Positions 20,136-28,723 of a stretch of DNA of 64,000 nucleotides are shown piece by piece. Every line of letters starts with the position of its first letter. The first letter of the stretch is position 1. Origin of the DNA: Phocaeicola sartorii JCM 17136 = DSM 21941 (GTDB taxonomy: Bacteria > Bacteroidota > Bacteroidia > Bacteroidales > Bacteroidaceae). The notes beneath the pieces were generated by a model that saw only the letters and a program-made list of their open reading frames with translations, was not told where the DNA came from and made no database searches. The translations under genes were made by a program, and so were the position numbers. The DNA lies in NCBI RefSeq assembly GCF_000614185.1, contig NZ_BAKM01000025.1, forward strand, positions 1-64,000, given 5' to 3'.

Positions 20136-21263
20136 TTATGCAAGTATAATCAAATCTATGTCCATTTCAGCTAAAGAGTTTAGAAATTTTCGATATTTGG
20201 AAAGACTCAATAATGCACCGGGCATTTTGAAAGCAGGATGCCCCATACAGACAGTTGTAATTCCACGTTGACGACAAGTTTTAATTATTTCTCCCAGAAT
20301 ATCGGAAGATGAAACTTGGATAACTTCACCGCCCAACTCGGTAACCAGTTTAAAATGGTTAAGTAAATGTCGCTGTGTTGCCAATGGAATACGTTCCGTA
20401 CTTTCGGCAGGCGTTTGTACATAAAGGGCAAAAAAGACCGTATTGTACCGGGAAGCAAGCCGTGCCGCTTTACGGATGATATGTCGGGGAGTCCGTTCAT
20501 TACTGCTGATACATGCCAAAAACTTCTCGTGCCGGATACCCTTTTCGCCTGTAACAATTTCATTTTCAACTTTCTTCTCGACTCGAAAGGCCACTTCTTT
20601 TAGTGCCAGTTCACGTAACTGAAGAATATTCTCTGTCTTAAAAAAGTTATTCAGTGCCAACTGAATCTTTTCAAGGCGATAGATTTTCCCGGCTTTCAAC
20701 CGGTTTATCAGTTCTTCGGCGGTAAGGTCTATATTTACCACTTCATCCGCATCCTGCAACACCTTATCCGGAATCCGTTCTTTAACCTCTATACCTGCTA
20801 TACCTTTTACGTCCTCATTCAAACTTTCTATATGCTGGATATTAACTGCAGAAATTACGTTTATACCGGCATCCAACAATTCCATTACATCTTGCCAACG
20901 TTTCTCATTCCGGCTGCCCTCGATGTTGGTATGTGCCAATTCATCTACTATAACCAGTTCGGGATGTAACTGAAGAATGGCATCAAGATCCATTTCTTCC
21001 ACTTCCTTACCTTTGTAAAATATCTTTTTCCGAGAGATAACAGGCAATCCTTCCAACATAGCAACGGTTCCTGCACGTCCGTGCGTTTCAATATAACCTA
21101 TCTGTACATCTACACCGTTCTCCAACATTTCGTGAGCTTCTTGCAGCATACGATAACTTTTCCCTACACCGGCTATCATTCCGATATAGATTTTAAACTT
21201 TCCACGCCGTGAACGTTTAATCAAATCTAAAAAATGCTGTACACTTTCTTCTCTGTCTTCCAT
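20136..21263 (-). CDS. KdpD N-terminal sensor domain plus Usp domain, stand-alone
   Basis: 375 residues matching only the cytoplasmic N-terminal half of KdpD. Walker-A-like GMIAGVGKSYRML lies near residue 28, then DELAHTN, the KdpD signature region, and a Usp-like domain from about 245. No membrane segments and no kinase domain, which are supplied by the next gene. In E. coli these parts of KdpD respond to K+ and turgor. Upstream lie palindromes at 21401-21435 like one before the kdp operon. Confidence 0.9.
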   Translation of the reverse strand: MEDREESVQHFLDLIKRSRRGKFKIYIGMIAGVGKSYRMLQEAHEMLENGVDVQIGYIETHGRAGTVAMLEGLPVISRKKIFYKGKEVEEMDLDAILQLHPELVIVDELAHTNIEGSRNEKRWQDVMELLDAGINVISAVNIQHIESLNEDVKGIAGIEVKERIPDKVLQDADEVVNIDLTAEELINRLKAGKIYRLEKIQLALNNFFKTENILQLRELALKEVAFRVEKKVENEIVTGEKGIRHEKFLACISSNERTPRHIIRKAARLASRYNTVFFALYVQTPAESTERIPLATQRHLLNHFKLVTELGGEVIQVSSSDILGEIIKTCRQRGITTVCMGHPAFKMPGALLSLSKYRKFLNSLAEMDIDLIILA

Positions 21264-21400
21264 TTGTTACTTTATCATATTGCTAATATAACAATTTTCC
21301 GCATATTTAATATCAGTCCTTTTATAACAGACAAAGAATATACCAATAAAACAAACGACTTAGCTACAATGCCATAAGCGTGTCATCAAAGACTAAAGCT

Positions 21401-21435
21401 TACCAAAATGAAAAGGGGGCTCTTTCAAAATGAAA
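21401..21435 (-). promoter_or_regulatory. Paired palindromic operator-like sites upstream of KdpD-like gene
   Basis: TACCAAAATGAAAAG (21401-21415) and TTTCAAAATGAAA (21423-21435) share the core CAAAATGA with centres 22 bases apart, two helical turns. The same core inside a perfect palindrome lies upstream of the kdp operon at 35249-35265. Inferred binding sites for a common regulator. No sigma-54 promoter with a GC at -12 was found between them and the gene. Confidence 0.45.
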
Positions 21436-21442
21436 CACTTTC

Positions 21443-22210
21443 TTAATCACTATAATTATTGCCGTTAGATCTCCCAGAATAGTTTATTCCTGCTTTTCTA
21501 GCTTGTGTATGTTGAAATTGACGGGCTATTTTATATTCACGTTCTCCTTTTAGTAATCTGTATCCGGTTTGTTTAAACCAAAAGCTTATATTATTTTCTA
21601 TACATTGCCGACGAATGTCCAATACCCAGTCATAATTACATATACGCGCTTCTTTGCCCGATTCTCCACCTACCACAATCTGTTCTACCCATGTACCGAG
21701 TTCTCCCTTGAAGTTTATAGCGGACAACAACGGTTCACAGATAATGATTTTATGCTTTACAGGAGCTGCTTTATAAAGAGGAAGACGGTAATCCACTCTG
21801 TCTTGATTTTCCATGGTGCAACAAATGGTAACATTATCATACCCGTCCCCCCAATCCGGAGGCAGACATTGGCCGAGCCGGTCTATGCGTTTAGTTATAA
21901 ACAAGAAATGAAGATCGTATCGTTCCCGCATCATTTTCCATGCTTCTATACGCCATTCATCGGCTTCTTCTATCAGAAAATCGGAGGTAAAACAAGTATA
22001 GACGAGATTGCCGGAAGGGATCTTGTAAGTCTTATCCTTTTTCCGTCGCACGGGCAGATTGAATTGTCCGGTTTTGGTTATTATGGAACTGTCTTTCCCA
22101 TGTTTACTATCTCCGCGATATACATAACAATGCCGGCAACCTGTACTTAGCTTATGGCAGCCATGCCAAGGATTCCATAGAGAAGACTCCGGACTTATTC
22201 TATTTTCCAT
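21443..22210 (-). CDS. DUF5131 (phage Gp37/Gp68-like) protein
   Basis: 255 residues beginning with the family signature SLWNPWHGCHKLSTGC, then RHCYVYRG: clustered Cys and Tyr as in radical-SAM-like proteins. DUF5131/Gp37-Gp68 proteins occur in phages and accessory regions and their activity is not established. Ends about 180 bases upstream of the KdpD-like gene on the same strand. Probably an accessory gene. Confidence 0.85.
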   Translation of the reverse strand: MENRISPESSLWNPWHGCHKLSTGCRHCYVYRGDSKHGKDSSIITKTGQFNLPVRRKKDKTYKIPSGNLVYTCFTSDFLIEEADEWRIEAWKMMRERYDLHFLFITKRIDRLGQCLPPDWGDGYDNVTICCTMENQDRVDYRLPLYKAAPVKHKIIICEPLLSAINFKGELGTWVEQIVVGGESGKEARICNYDWVLDIRRQCIENNISFWFKQTGYRLLKGEREYKIARQFQHTQARKAGINYSGRSNGNNYSD

Positions 22211-22343
22211 TCTGTCTGAATAAAATTTATCATTTCATTATTGTCTGCAAAGTTAGCTAAAGTCTTTTCATCATTTACATAATTCATTCCTGAATTTCTT
22301 CAAAAAGAATGGGAGTGTTATAGTTAATGCAAATGGATTAGTG

Positions 22344-22351
22344 TACCTTTG
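22344..22351 (+). promoter_or_regulatory. Promoter -7 element of Nudix gene
   Basis: TACCTTTG fits TAnnTTTG and lies 72 bases before the Nudix ATG. Confidence 0.45.
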
Positions 22352-22423
22352 CCGGTATAATCAATTAAGCCACTGACAAGAATAAATTTTATAATGTAGA
22401 ATATAAAACAAAAAACTTATTAT

Positions 22424-22978
22424 ATGAGCACAGACGATAGAAAATGGGAGATTATTGAAAGTGAATATCTTATCCGCCGCCCTTGGCTGACCGCACGCCG
22501 TGACCGGGTTAAACTACCTACAGGAGTTGAAATTCCTGAATATTATATTTTGGAATATCCTGATTGGGTAAATGTAATTGCTATCACCAAAGAGGGTAAA
22601 TTCGTATTAGTACGCCAATACCGTCACGGAATAAAAGAAACACGTTATGAAATTTGTGCCGGAGTTTGTGAAACCGGAGAAGAACCTTTGCTTTCTGCCC
22701 AACGCGAATTGTACGAAGAAACAGGGTATGGTAATGGAAATTGGACAAAACTTATGACCGTCTCAGCAAATACCAGCACCATGACCAATATCACTCATTG
22801 TTATCTGGCTACGGAGGTAGAACGAATCTCTACCCAGCATTTGGAAGAAACTGAAGATCTGACAGTGCATTTGCTGAGTGAAGAAGAAGTAAAAGCGTTG
22901 TTATTGAATGATGAAGTAAAACAATCATTGATGGCAGCACCGCTTTGGAAGTATTTTGCTTTATATTCTCATTCATAG
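22424..22978 (+). CDS. Nudix hydrolase
   Basis: 184-residue soluble pyrophosphohydrolase. The Nudix box GX5EX7REUXEEXGU is fully present near residues 83-105 (key pieces GVCETGEE and RELYEETGYG). Size and the N-terminal strand-rich half resemble ADP-ribose pyrophosphatases, but the substrate cannot be fixed. Single gene followed by a strong hairpin. Confidence 0.92.
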   Translation: MSTDDRKWEIIESEYLIRRPWLTARRDRVKLPTGVEIPEYYILEYPDWVNVIAITKEGKFVLVRQYRHGIKETRYEICAGVCETGEEPLLSAQRELYEETGYGNGNWTKLMTVSANTSTMTNITHCYLATEVERISTQHLEETEDLTVHLLSEEEVKALLLNDEVKQSLMAAPLWKYFALYSHS

Positions 22979-22986
22979 TTCAATCA

Positions 22987-23034
22987 CCCCAATACATCAG
23001 AGAGGGCAAAATCCTCCCTGAAAATGTATTGGGG
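22987..23034 (+). terminator. Two-part hairpin after Nudix gene
   Basis: CCCCAATACAT at 22987-22997 pairs with ATGTATTGGGG at 23024-23034. A second stem (CAGAGAGGG with CCTCCCTG) sits in the loop. No T-run follows, so termination is likely but not certain. Confidence 0.55.
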
Positions 23035-23140
23035 CTTAAAGGATAAAGTAATCTAGAACCACTTTGCCCATAAAATATTGGAGCTCTCCGGAGAATTGAT
23101 TTTGACGGGTTATTCTAAATGTCTTTTTATCTGTTCCTTA

Positions 23141-24109
23141 TCATTTCAACAGAGGTAATTGATTTAACATTTCTTTAATCCTGATAGCAATCCGTGGCAT
23201 CGGTTCGGCAACGGTCAGACCTACTATTTCTTTTTCTTTAGCAATATCATTAATAACGCGGACCACTTCTGCCAATTTCATTCCATCGGGAACTACCCCT
23301 ACGGCTGCTATGATTTCGGCAGGGTCGAGCACATCCATATCAAAATGAATTAACACGCGGGATGCTCCACATGATTTTAGCCATTCATATATAGCATTAC
23401 TATTTTGTGCTACATCTTCCGGAGTAAGATGTTTTATACCATATTGTTTCTGGCGGACTTTTATTTCATCACGTTCCCAATCACGCAATCCTACGAGCAA
23501 AATCTTTGAGGGGGCTATTTGGGCCGGTAGCCTGGAAAGGATTTCCTTGTCGCCTTTCCCCATGCAGGCAGTAACAGCCATGGCATGGAATCCACAATAC
23601 ATATCTCCGGGAAGTGTTATATCAGGATGGGCATCAATCCAAATCATTGCCACATCATCTTTATATTTCTCTGCAAGGTAGGTAAACGGAACGACACTGA
23701 CAGAACATTCTCCTCCAAGAGTTACTATTTTATCAGGATCACTGATACGCAACAAGTCAAGAGCAGCGTTAGTCTGTTTCACAATAATGTCGCGGTCTAG
23801 TACGCCGTCCTTTTTTATACGTTCTGTAATTTCTGTTGAAATGGGAACAGTCAGTGTTTCCTGACTGCTGTCGGGAGCCAGGAAGTTAAGCAATTCTGCC
23901 CCTAAGGAATATCCTTTTGATGCTGCTTCGGGATCTTTTATTTCAGTAATCCACCGGGCAATATCACCTCCTTGCCATTGCGGATAAATCAAACGAATTG
24001 TTTTTGTTTTCTTTTCCATACTTTGATTATTAATTGAATTTTTCTGTTGTGCATTAATAGAAATCACATTAACAGCCAGTAATACTATCAGAGATAACCA
24101 CTTTTTCAT
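23141..24109 (-). CDS. Arginase/agmatinase-family protein with signal peptide
   Basis: Metal-dependent ureohydrolase fold. From the ATG at 24109 it has 322 residues and starts with a typical signal sequence (MKKWLSLIVLLAVNVISINA). A shorter start at 24019 (MEKKTKTIRL) would be cytoplasmic. The promoter at 24157-24188 fits the longer form. Mn ligands are seen in DAHPD near residue 163 and FDMDVLDP near 257, but the first ligand motif reads GGECS instead of GGDHS, so the usual His is Cys. Substrate unknown; divergent from an HxlR regulator. Confidence 0.85.
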   Translation of the reverse strand: MKKWLSLIVLLAVNVISINAQQKNSINNQSMEKKTKTIRLIYPQWQGGDIARWITEIKDPEAASKGYSLGAELLNFLAPDSSQETLTVPISTEITERIKKDGVLDRDIIVKQTNAALDLLRISDPDKIVTLGGECSVSVVPFTYLAEKYKDDVAMIWIDAHPDITLPGDMYCGFHAMAVTACMGKGDKEILSRLPAQIAPSKILLVGLRDWERDEIKVRQKQYGIKHLTPEDVAQNSNAIYEWLKSCGASRVLIHFDMDVLDPAEIIAAVGVVPDGMKLAEVVRVINDIAKEKEIVGLTVAEPMPRIAIRIKEMLNQLPLLK

Positions 24110-24156
24110 TATATCATTATTATATATCCCATTATTCCTATATCTGAATCTGTCTG

Positions 24157-24188
24157 CAAATTTATAATTACCCGATGGTTTGCGCAAG
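24157..24188 (-). promoter_or_regulatory. Promoter of arginase-family gene
   Basis: On the minus strand CTTG, 20 bases, TAAATTTG: exact -7 match and a near -33 match. Confidence 0.5.
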
Positions 24189-24252
24189 TAGGATAAATTA
24201 ATCAGTATATGAATAATTTATCCCTATAACATGAAAAGAGTGGAAGCTATTC

Positions 24253-24283
24253 TTTCCATGTTATTTCAATATGATTAATTTTG
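24253..24283 (+). promoter_or_regulatory. Promoter of HxlR regulator
   Basis: TTTC at 24253-24256, 19 bases, then TAATTTTG at 24276-24283. The start site would be near 24290, so translation starts at 24301, not at the upstream ATG at 24271. Confidence 0.55.
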
Positions 24284-24300
24284 CAGAAAAAAGAAGATTT

Positions 24301-24654
24301 ATGTACAGAAAGAAAATACCTTTTGATATAGACTGCGGTGTGAAAATAGCGATGGAAGTGATTGGCGGAAAATGGAAAAGCTGCATTATTCAAGAATTGG
24401 ACAAAGGCCCGAAGCGTCCGAGTGAACTTCATCGTTATTTTGATGATGCCAGCCCAAGGGTAATCAACCAACAACTGAGAGAACTGGAGATTCATGGCAT
24501 GATACAGAAAAAGATTTTTTCGGAACTTCCTCCCCATACAGAATATTCCATTACAGAGCAAGGTAGAACACTGCTTCCCATTATTGAACAATTGGAAAAA
24601 TGGGGAGATGGATTCCGACCGCAAATGAAGAAAATATTAGAAATGGAAGACTAA
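24301..24654 (+). CDS. HxlR-family transcriptional regulator
   Basis: Winged-helix DNA-binding protein of about 117 residues starting MYRKKIPFDIDCG. Family signature IGGKWKSCIIQEL near residue 20, PSELHRYF, and the wing region. HxlR regulators often sense redox or electrophile stress through an N-terminal Cys; one Cys is present near residue 11. Divergent from the arginase-family gene, which may be its target. Confidence 0.9.
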   Translation: MYRKKIPFDIDCGVKIAMEVIGGKWKSCIIQELDKGPKRPSELHRYFDDASPRVINQQLRELEIHGMIQKKIFSELPPHTEYSITEQGRTLLPIIEQLEKWGDGFRPQMKKILEMED

Positions 24655-24799
24655 GTTCAACAAGTTCTTCATCAATTCGGCTTTCTGATTGAGAATGAAT
24701 TACTTTTTCAATTAGAAAACGTTTTAAATAGAGGGTGATTGAACCATTGCTTTCTTTATATCTTTCAGTGCTATGGCATCTGGGATAATAATCTGTTGT

Positions 24800-25014
24800 A
24801 AGATAAATAGCCGTTATACTATTATCATAAAACAATTAAAAGCCTTATTGGCTGTAAAATTCCATTCATTGAAACGCCCACAAGAATATGCTTTGCTGCT
24901 CAATATCTCACCTGTTTTTCTGAATGAAGCGGTGAAAAAGACGACTGGGTATAAGTGCTTATGTACAGAAAAGTGCTTTAACAGAAATGCTTGATATATA
25001 AAAAAGCGAGTGCA
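24800..25014 (+). pseudogene. Remnant of AraC-family regulator
   Basis: A short open stretch shows the first helix-turn-helix of an AraC C-domain (IKQLKALLAVKFHSL, then ISPVFLNEAVKKTTGY), followed in another frame by a decayed continuation. The ligand-binding N-domain and second helix-turn-helix are absent. The 24655-24800 part before it has no recognisable gene. Read as a decayed gene. Confidence 0.6.
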
Positions 25015-25047
25015 GATACTCCTTGAACAGAATGTCTGCACTGCTTG
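25001..25047 (-). terminator. Terminator of methyltransferase gene
   Basis: On the minus strand AGTGCAGA pairs with TCTGCACT, extended by AAGC/GCTT and followed by a T-run. Confidence 0.65.
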
Positions 25048-25083
25048 AATATGTTTTAGAAGGTCACTTTACTCTTCTTTCCA

Positions 25084-25878
25084 CTAATCTTGAAAAGGAT
25101 TTATTTTCTTTGCTATAAAAAATGCATATCCATAGTATTCTTTATACTTACTATACAATTCAGCTTCATGGCAGATGGATGCCATCAGTTTTTCAGCTGT
25201 TTTATTCCCTGCATACTTCTTGATAAACATTTCTTTGGCTTTGGCCTGCGGAACATAATAATGTTCTGTCCAGCAATTCTCAGGAAGAATGAACGTAGCA
25301 ACGGGAATATATCCCGCTTTTTGTATTTGTACTACTTTATTAGGAATTGTATCTATTTCCGTGTAAGCATTCATCCAGAAGTCATGAATCTCTGCCGGGC
25401 GGTGATCGGTAAACCAGACACTTTCAGAAACGGCAAGGTATCCTCCCGGTTTCAAATAATTACGCCACTCGTTCAATCCTCGTTCAAAACCGATATTATA
25501 AATAGCTCCTTCCGACCAAATCAAGTCTAGGGATTCTTTTTCAAAAGAAAGGGCATCCATTGAGCCGACTACACCTTTCACTCTATCCTGTAAATTTAAC
25601 TTTTCGGCATTTCTGTTAAAGCATTCAATAAATTCCGGAAAGAAGTCGAGTCCTGTAATACTTCCCGATGTATGTTGTGCCAATACCATTGTCTGACCTC
25701 CTGTCCCACAACCGAGATCGGCGATAAGGGATTGAACAGTGAGATTATCTATAAAGCTTAGTGCTTTTAAGGTTGCTTCGGGACTTCCAGGACCTTGCCG
25801 GTTTGTGTTTAAAAAGAAATCACAAATTAAATTTACGTCGAATTCTTGGATTGTATTGTTATTATTATCGTTATTCAT
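25084..25878 (-). CDS. SAM-dependent class I methyltransferase
   Basis: About 264 residues from [14 protein letters not shown]. Motif I is [12 protein letters not shown] near residue 53, followed by the usual Rossmann strands. The Asn-rich start and overall shape match a Bacteroides group of small-molecule methyltransferases of unknown target. An earlier ATG at 25899 (MPQCFTI...) is possible. Own terminator; promoter candidate at 26073-26080. Confidence 0.88.
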   Translation of the reverse strand: MNNDNNNNTIQEFDVNLICDFFLNTNRQGPGSPEATLKALSFIDNLTVQSLIADLGCGTGGQTMVLAQHTSGSITGLDFFPEFIECFNRNAEKLNLQDRVKGVVGSMDALSFEKESLDLIWSEGAIYNIGFERGLNEWRNYLKPGGYLAVSESVWFTDHRPAEIHDFWMNAYTEIDTIPNKVVQIQKAGYIPVATFILPENCWTEHYYVPQAKAKEMFIKKYAGNKTAEKLMASICHEAELYSKYKEYYGYAFFIAKKINPFQD

Positions 25879-26198
25879 TATTGTAAAACATTGAGGCATA
25901 CAGTGTTGAGAGATACAATCCCACTATTCGTATGCGGATTAAAAGATCAATTATAAATAATATAAAATTGCTCCCAAAAGACATTCTGAGAGTAAAAACA
26001 ACTGGACAATCTATTCTATAAGAACAGATTGTTTACGACACCAAATCCGATATACGAGTTTTTAACATATTGCAAAGATACATTTATTTTATTGAATTGT
26101 AAATAGATTATTCATAAAAAGATTTTTTCTGTCTGATTCATTGAAAGTGATAGAAAATAATGTTTAAATTTAGTAAGGATTTGATCGTTTCCACTCTT
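25879..26198. promoter_or_regulatory. Gene-free region with methyltransferase promoter
   Basis: About 320 AT-rich bases. TATCTTTG on the minus strand (26073-26080) fits the -7 consensus and would give a leader of about 190 bases for the methyltransferase. No -33 match and no other gene seen. Confidence 0.4.
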
Positions 26199-26654
26199 TT
26201 AAAACCCTATTTTACGTTTCAAATAAATCATATCTTTTAGTAAAACCCCATTGTCAATGATAGGATGATCGTAATTCTCCGTGAAAAAATCTTTTATACA
26301 ATGAGAATATTCAAAACCGCAACTTTTATAAAATGCAAGGGTGCCGGGAACATCTCCCGTTCCCACCATCATCTGAGTATATTCTTTTGAGTAATGGTTT
26401 ATCAGGAAATTTATTAGTTTTCTGCCATATCCTTGTCGTTGGGCACTAGGGGTAACCGCTATATTCTTCAATTCACAAATTTCCGGACCTTCTTTTGTTA
26501 CAACGCCAACAGCTTTTATCCCGTTATCTTCCAATACAAACAAGTCACCGCGCTCTAAATACCGGTCTATCATTGTTTCTTGTTCATCCCCAAGCAATAA
26601 TAAGTCCAGATATTGCTTTTTATTTCTAGATATTTTAATGATGTGATAATCCAT
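26199..26654 (-). CDS. GNAT N-acetyltransferase
   Basis: 151-residue acetyl-CoA-dependent transferase. The acetyl-CoA loop is QRQGYGRKL near residues 82-90, preceded by the strand IAVTPS; the C-terminal half has GTLAFYKSCGFEYS typical of the fold. Substrate unknown. Same strand as the beta-lactamase, 60 bases downstream of it, so possibly cotranscribed. Confidence 0.9.
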   Translation of the reverse strand: MDYHIIKISRNKKQYLDLLLLGDEQETMIDRYLERGDLFVLEDNGIKAVGVVTKEGPEICELKNIAVTPSAQRQGYGRKLINFLINHYSKEYTQMMVGTGDVPGTLAFYKSCGFEYSHCIKDFFTENYDHPIIDNGVLLKDMIYLKRKIGF

Positions 26655-26713
26655 AATATTATATTTATTGCATTCTTGTCTTCATCTTCATAGATAGTAC
26701 AAAAAACACTATT

Positions 26714-27673
26714 TTAACGATTCCTGACATATCGGTAAACAGCAGTCGAAATATCAGAAATTATTTTAGTATTCGTTTCCATATTTTCTTTTGAGTCTTT
26801 GACAAATACAGCTACTACGTATCGGCTTCCATCAGGTAGAGTTACAAAGCCAATGTCATTGATTCCAATGTATTCCCCCCGTTCATTCTTATCGGAAGTG
26901 CCTGTCTTATGTCCTATCTTGACTTCACTTTCGGGAAGGGGAGCAGGCAGTCTGTCTTTACCTGTCCCACACTCTATCATAATATGTTTTAGAAAATCTG
27001 TATATTCATTTTTCATGGGATCTTGAGTCATAAAAAGTTCCAATAGATTGGCTGCTTCCATTGGTGTTGTCCAGTTTTTGTAACAATCATCCATGTCTTG
27101 ATGCATCTCATCTTCGGTAGCAGTTATGGAAACATCGTTTATTCCCAATGAATGAATGTATTCATCCACCACGTTTACACCACCTATATAATCGAATAAA
27201 ATATCACAGGCTACATTGTCACTTGACTGCATTGTATAAACTAAAAGTTCACTAATCGGAAGTTCCAAATTACCTTGGGGATATTTATCACGCAAAGGAC
27301 TGTATGTATCCGGTTTGAAATACCTTTTATCAAGATATAGGGAAGTGGAAAGTGGAATATGCTGTTTTTGCAGGTAATCACACACAGCCAATGCCTGATG
27401 AAACTTATAAACGCTCATCATGGGATATTTTTCGGCATTATTTACGGCCAGCGTATCTTCTCCATCCAGTATCAAAGCCACTCCTATAGTTGCTTTCTTA
27501 TCTTTAATAATATGTCGAATTTCTGTTTTTAATGTTTTCAATGAATCTTGGGATTTATTGAAAACACATCCGCCAGACAACACACACCATATACATATAA
27601 TAATATATGGACATCCGTTTTTTACTAAAGACTGCAAGATTAACCTTGGGCTCCGTTTTTTTGTTATACGCAT
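26714..27673 (-). CDS. Class A beta-lactamase (CepA/CblA-like, subclass A2)
   Basis: 319 residues. N-terminal hydrophobic stretch with Cys in LSGGC near residue 36, a possible lipoprotein site. Catalytic motifs: SxxK as SVYK near 87, SDN near 147, Glu in the omega loop (TATEDEMHQ), and KTG in GHKTGTS near 254. The sequence pattern is that of the chromosomal cephalosporinases of Bacteroides (CepA, CblA). Intact, with a good promoter at 27693-27724, so probably functional. Confidence 0.93.
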   Translation of the reverse strand: MRITKKRSPRLILQSLVKNGCPYIIICIWCVLSGGCVFNKSQDSLKTLKTEIRHIIKDKKATIGVALILDGEDTLAVNNAEKYPMMSVYKFHQALAVCDYLQKQHIPLSTSLYLDKRYFKPDTYSPLRDKYPQGNLELPISELLVYTMQSSDNVACDILFDYIGGVNVVDEYIHSLGINDVSITATEDEMHQDMDDCYKNWTTPMEAANLLELFMTQDPMKNEYTDFLKHIMIECGTGKDRLPAPLPESEVKIGHKTGTSDKNERGEYIGINDIGFVTLPDGSRYVVAVFVKDSKENMETNTKIISDISTAVYRYVRNR

Positions 27674-27692
27674 TTTCCTGATTTTAATTGTA

Positions 27693-27724
27693 CGAAGATA
27701 CCGGATTATCAGTCATTCTCCAAA
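27693..27724 (-). promoter_or_regulatory. Promoter of beta-lactamase gene
   Basis: On the minus strand TTTG, 20 bases, TATCTTCG: full layout with one -7 mismatch, 20 bases before the start. Confidence 0.55.
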
Positions 27725-27731
27725 TTTTTCC

Positions 27732-28250
27732 TTATTTAAAGATTAGCCTTTTATCTTCTTCCGCAAATAACACAGCAGTATTTACCAGTGCCAGATGAGA
27801 ATAAGCTTGTGGGAAATTACCCAATTGTTCTTTTGTTTCGAAATCAATATCTTCACTGAACAGACCCAAATGGTTTGAATATTGCAAAATTTCATCGAAC
27901 AGACAGCGTGCTTCGTCTTTTTCCCCGATGACATAAAGTGCACGGATCAGCCAAAAAGTACAGATGGTAAAGGCCGAAGAAGGACAGCCAAAATCATCAT
28001 GAGTATTATAGCGGTACATCAATCCTTTGTGTAACAAGGATTTCTTGACGGCTTTCACTGTTTTATGATAACGAATATCATCAGCATCTATAAATCCATA
28101 AGGTTCCATTAACAGTAAAGAAGAGTCCAAATCCAGATTGCCGTATGCTTGTGAAAAACTTTGTATTTCTTCCTTCCATCCGTTTTTCATAACATCCACT
28201 TTAATTGCATCCGCTTCTTCTTCCCAACGTCGGCTATTCTCATATTTATT
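27732..28250 (-). pseudogene. GH15 glucoamylase/trehalase-type enzyme, C-terminal fragment
   Basis: About 170 residues match the end of GH15 enzymes: RWEEEADAI, QAYGNLDLDSSLLL, CTFWLIRALYVIGEKDEA and LGNFPQAYSHLALVN. The catalytic N-terminal part is missing. The open frame runs on to 28463, but that section is antisense to a CAT fragment and has no GH15 character. The gene was therefore cut and joined to foreign sequence near 28230-28255. Confidence 0.8.
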
Positions 28251-28687
28251 CAGAATACGTATAGAAAACGGAGAAGTAGTAGAATATGATAAAATCAATA
28301 TTTCGCCCACTATCGGAAGAGAGGACGGAACTTTTGGCTTTGGATTTTTTGAGTATGACACAGATCTCTCCTTATTTATTGAAAATGCAGAAAAGGAAAT
28401 ACATAGAGTAAAAAACAGTACCGGACTTTCTTTTTCCAAGGACACTGCAAGAGCAGATGTCATCCGTTATTCGGCTCTGCCTTGGTTTGCCTTTTCCGAG
28501 ATGAAACATGCCGGTTCAATTCAAACAGGAGATTCTATACCCAAAATTTCCACAGGTAAGTTGATACAAGAAAAAAAGAAAATTTTTGCTCCCTATATCC
28601 ATCAGTGTCCACCATGGCTTGGTGGATGGACGAAATGTTGCCGAATTTATACAGAACTTAAAAGACGGACAAAACAATACATTATGA
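28240..28687 (+). pseudogene. Type A chloramphenicol acetyltransferase, 5'-truncated
   Basis: The frame shows CAT family features: RIRIENGEVVEYDKI, then SPTIGREDGTFGFGF, SALPWFAFSEMKHA and DSIPKISTGK. The active-site region HHGLVDGRNVAEF is readable only after removing one C near 28610 (CCACCATGG). The first ~70 residues are missing, replaced by the reverse-strand GH15 fragment. No start fits, so it cannot give normal resistance enzyme. Confidence 0.82.
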
Positions 28688-28723
28688 TATGATTGCCCCC
28701 TCTTCCTATTCTAATAATAAAAT

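Noticed and set aside
21331..21346. Minus-strand TTGGTATATTCTTTGT as a sigma-54 promoter of the KdpD-like gene
   Set aside because: It lacks the GC at -12, which is nearly invariant.
24271..24300. ATG at 24271 as start of the HxlR gene
   Set aside because: It overlaps the predicted -7 promoter box (24276-24283), so it would not be in the transcript.
27732..28463. A complete 243-residue minus-strand gene
   Set aside because: Only the C-terminal ~170 residues match GH15; the rest is the complement of a CAT fragment.
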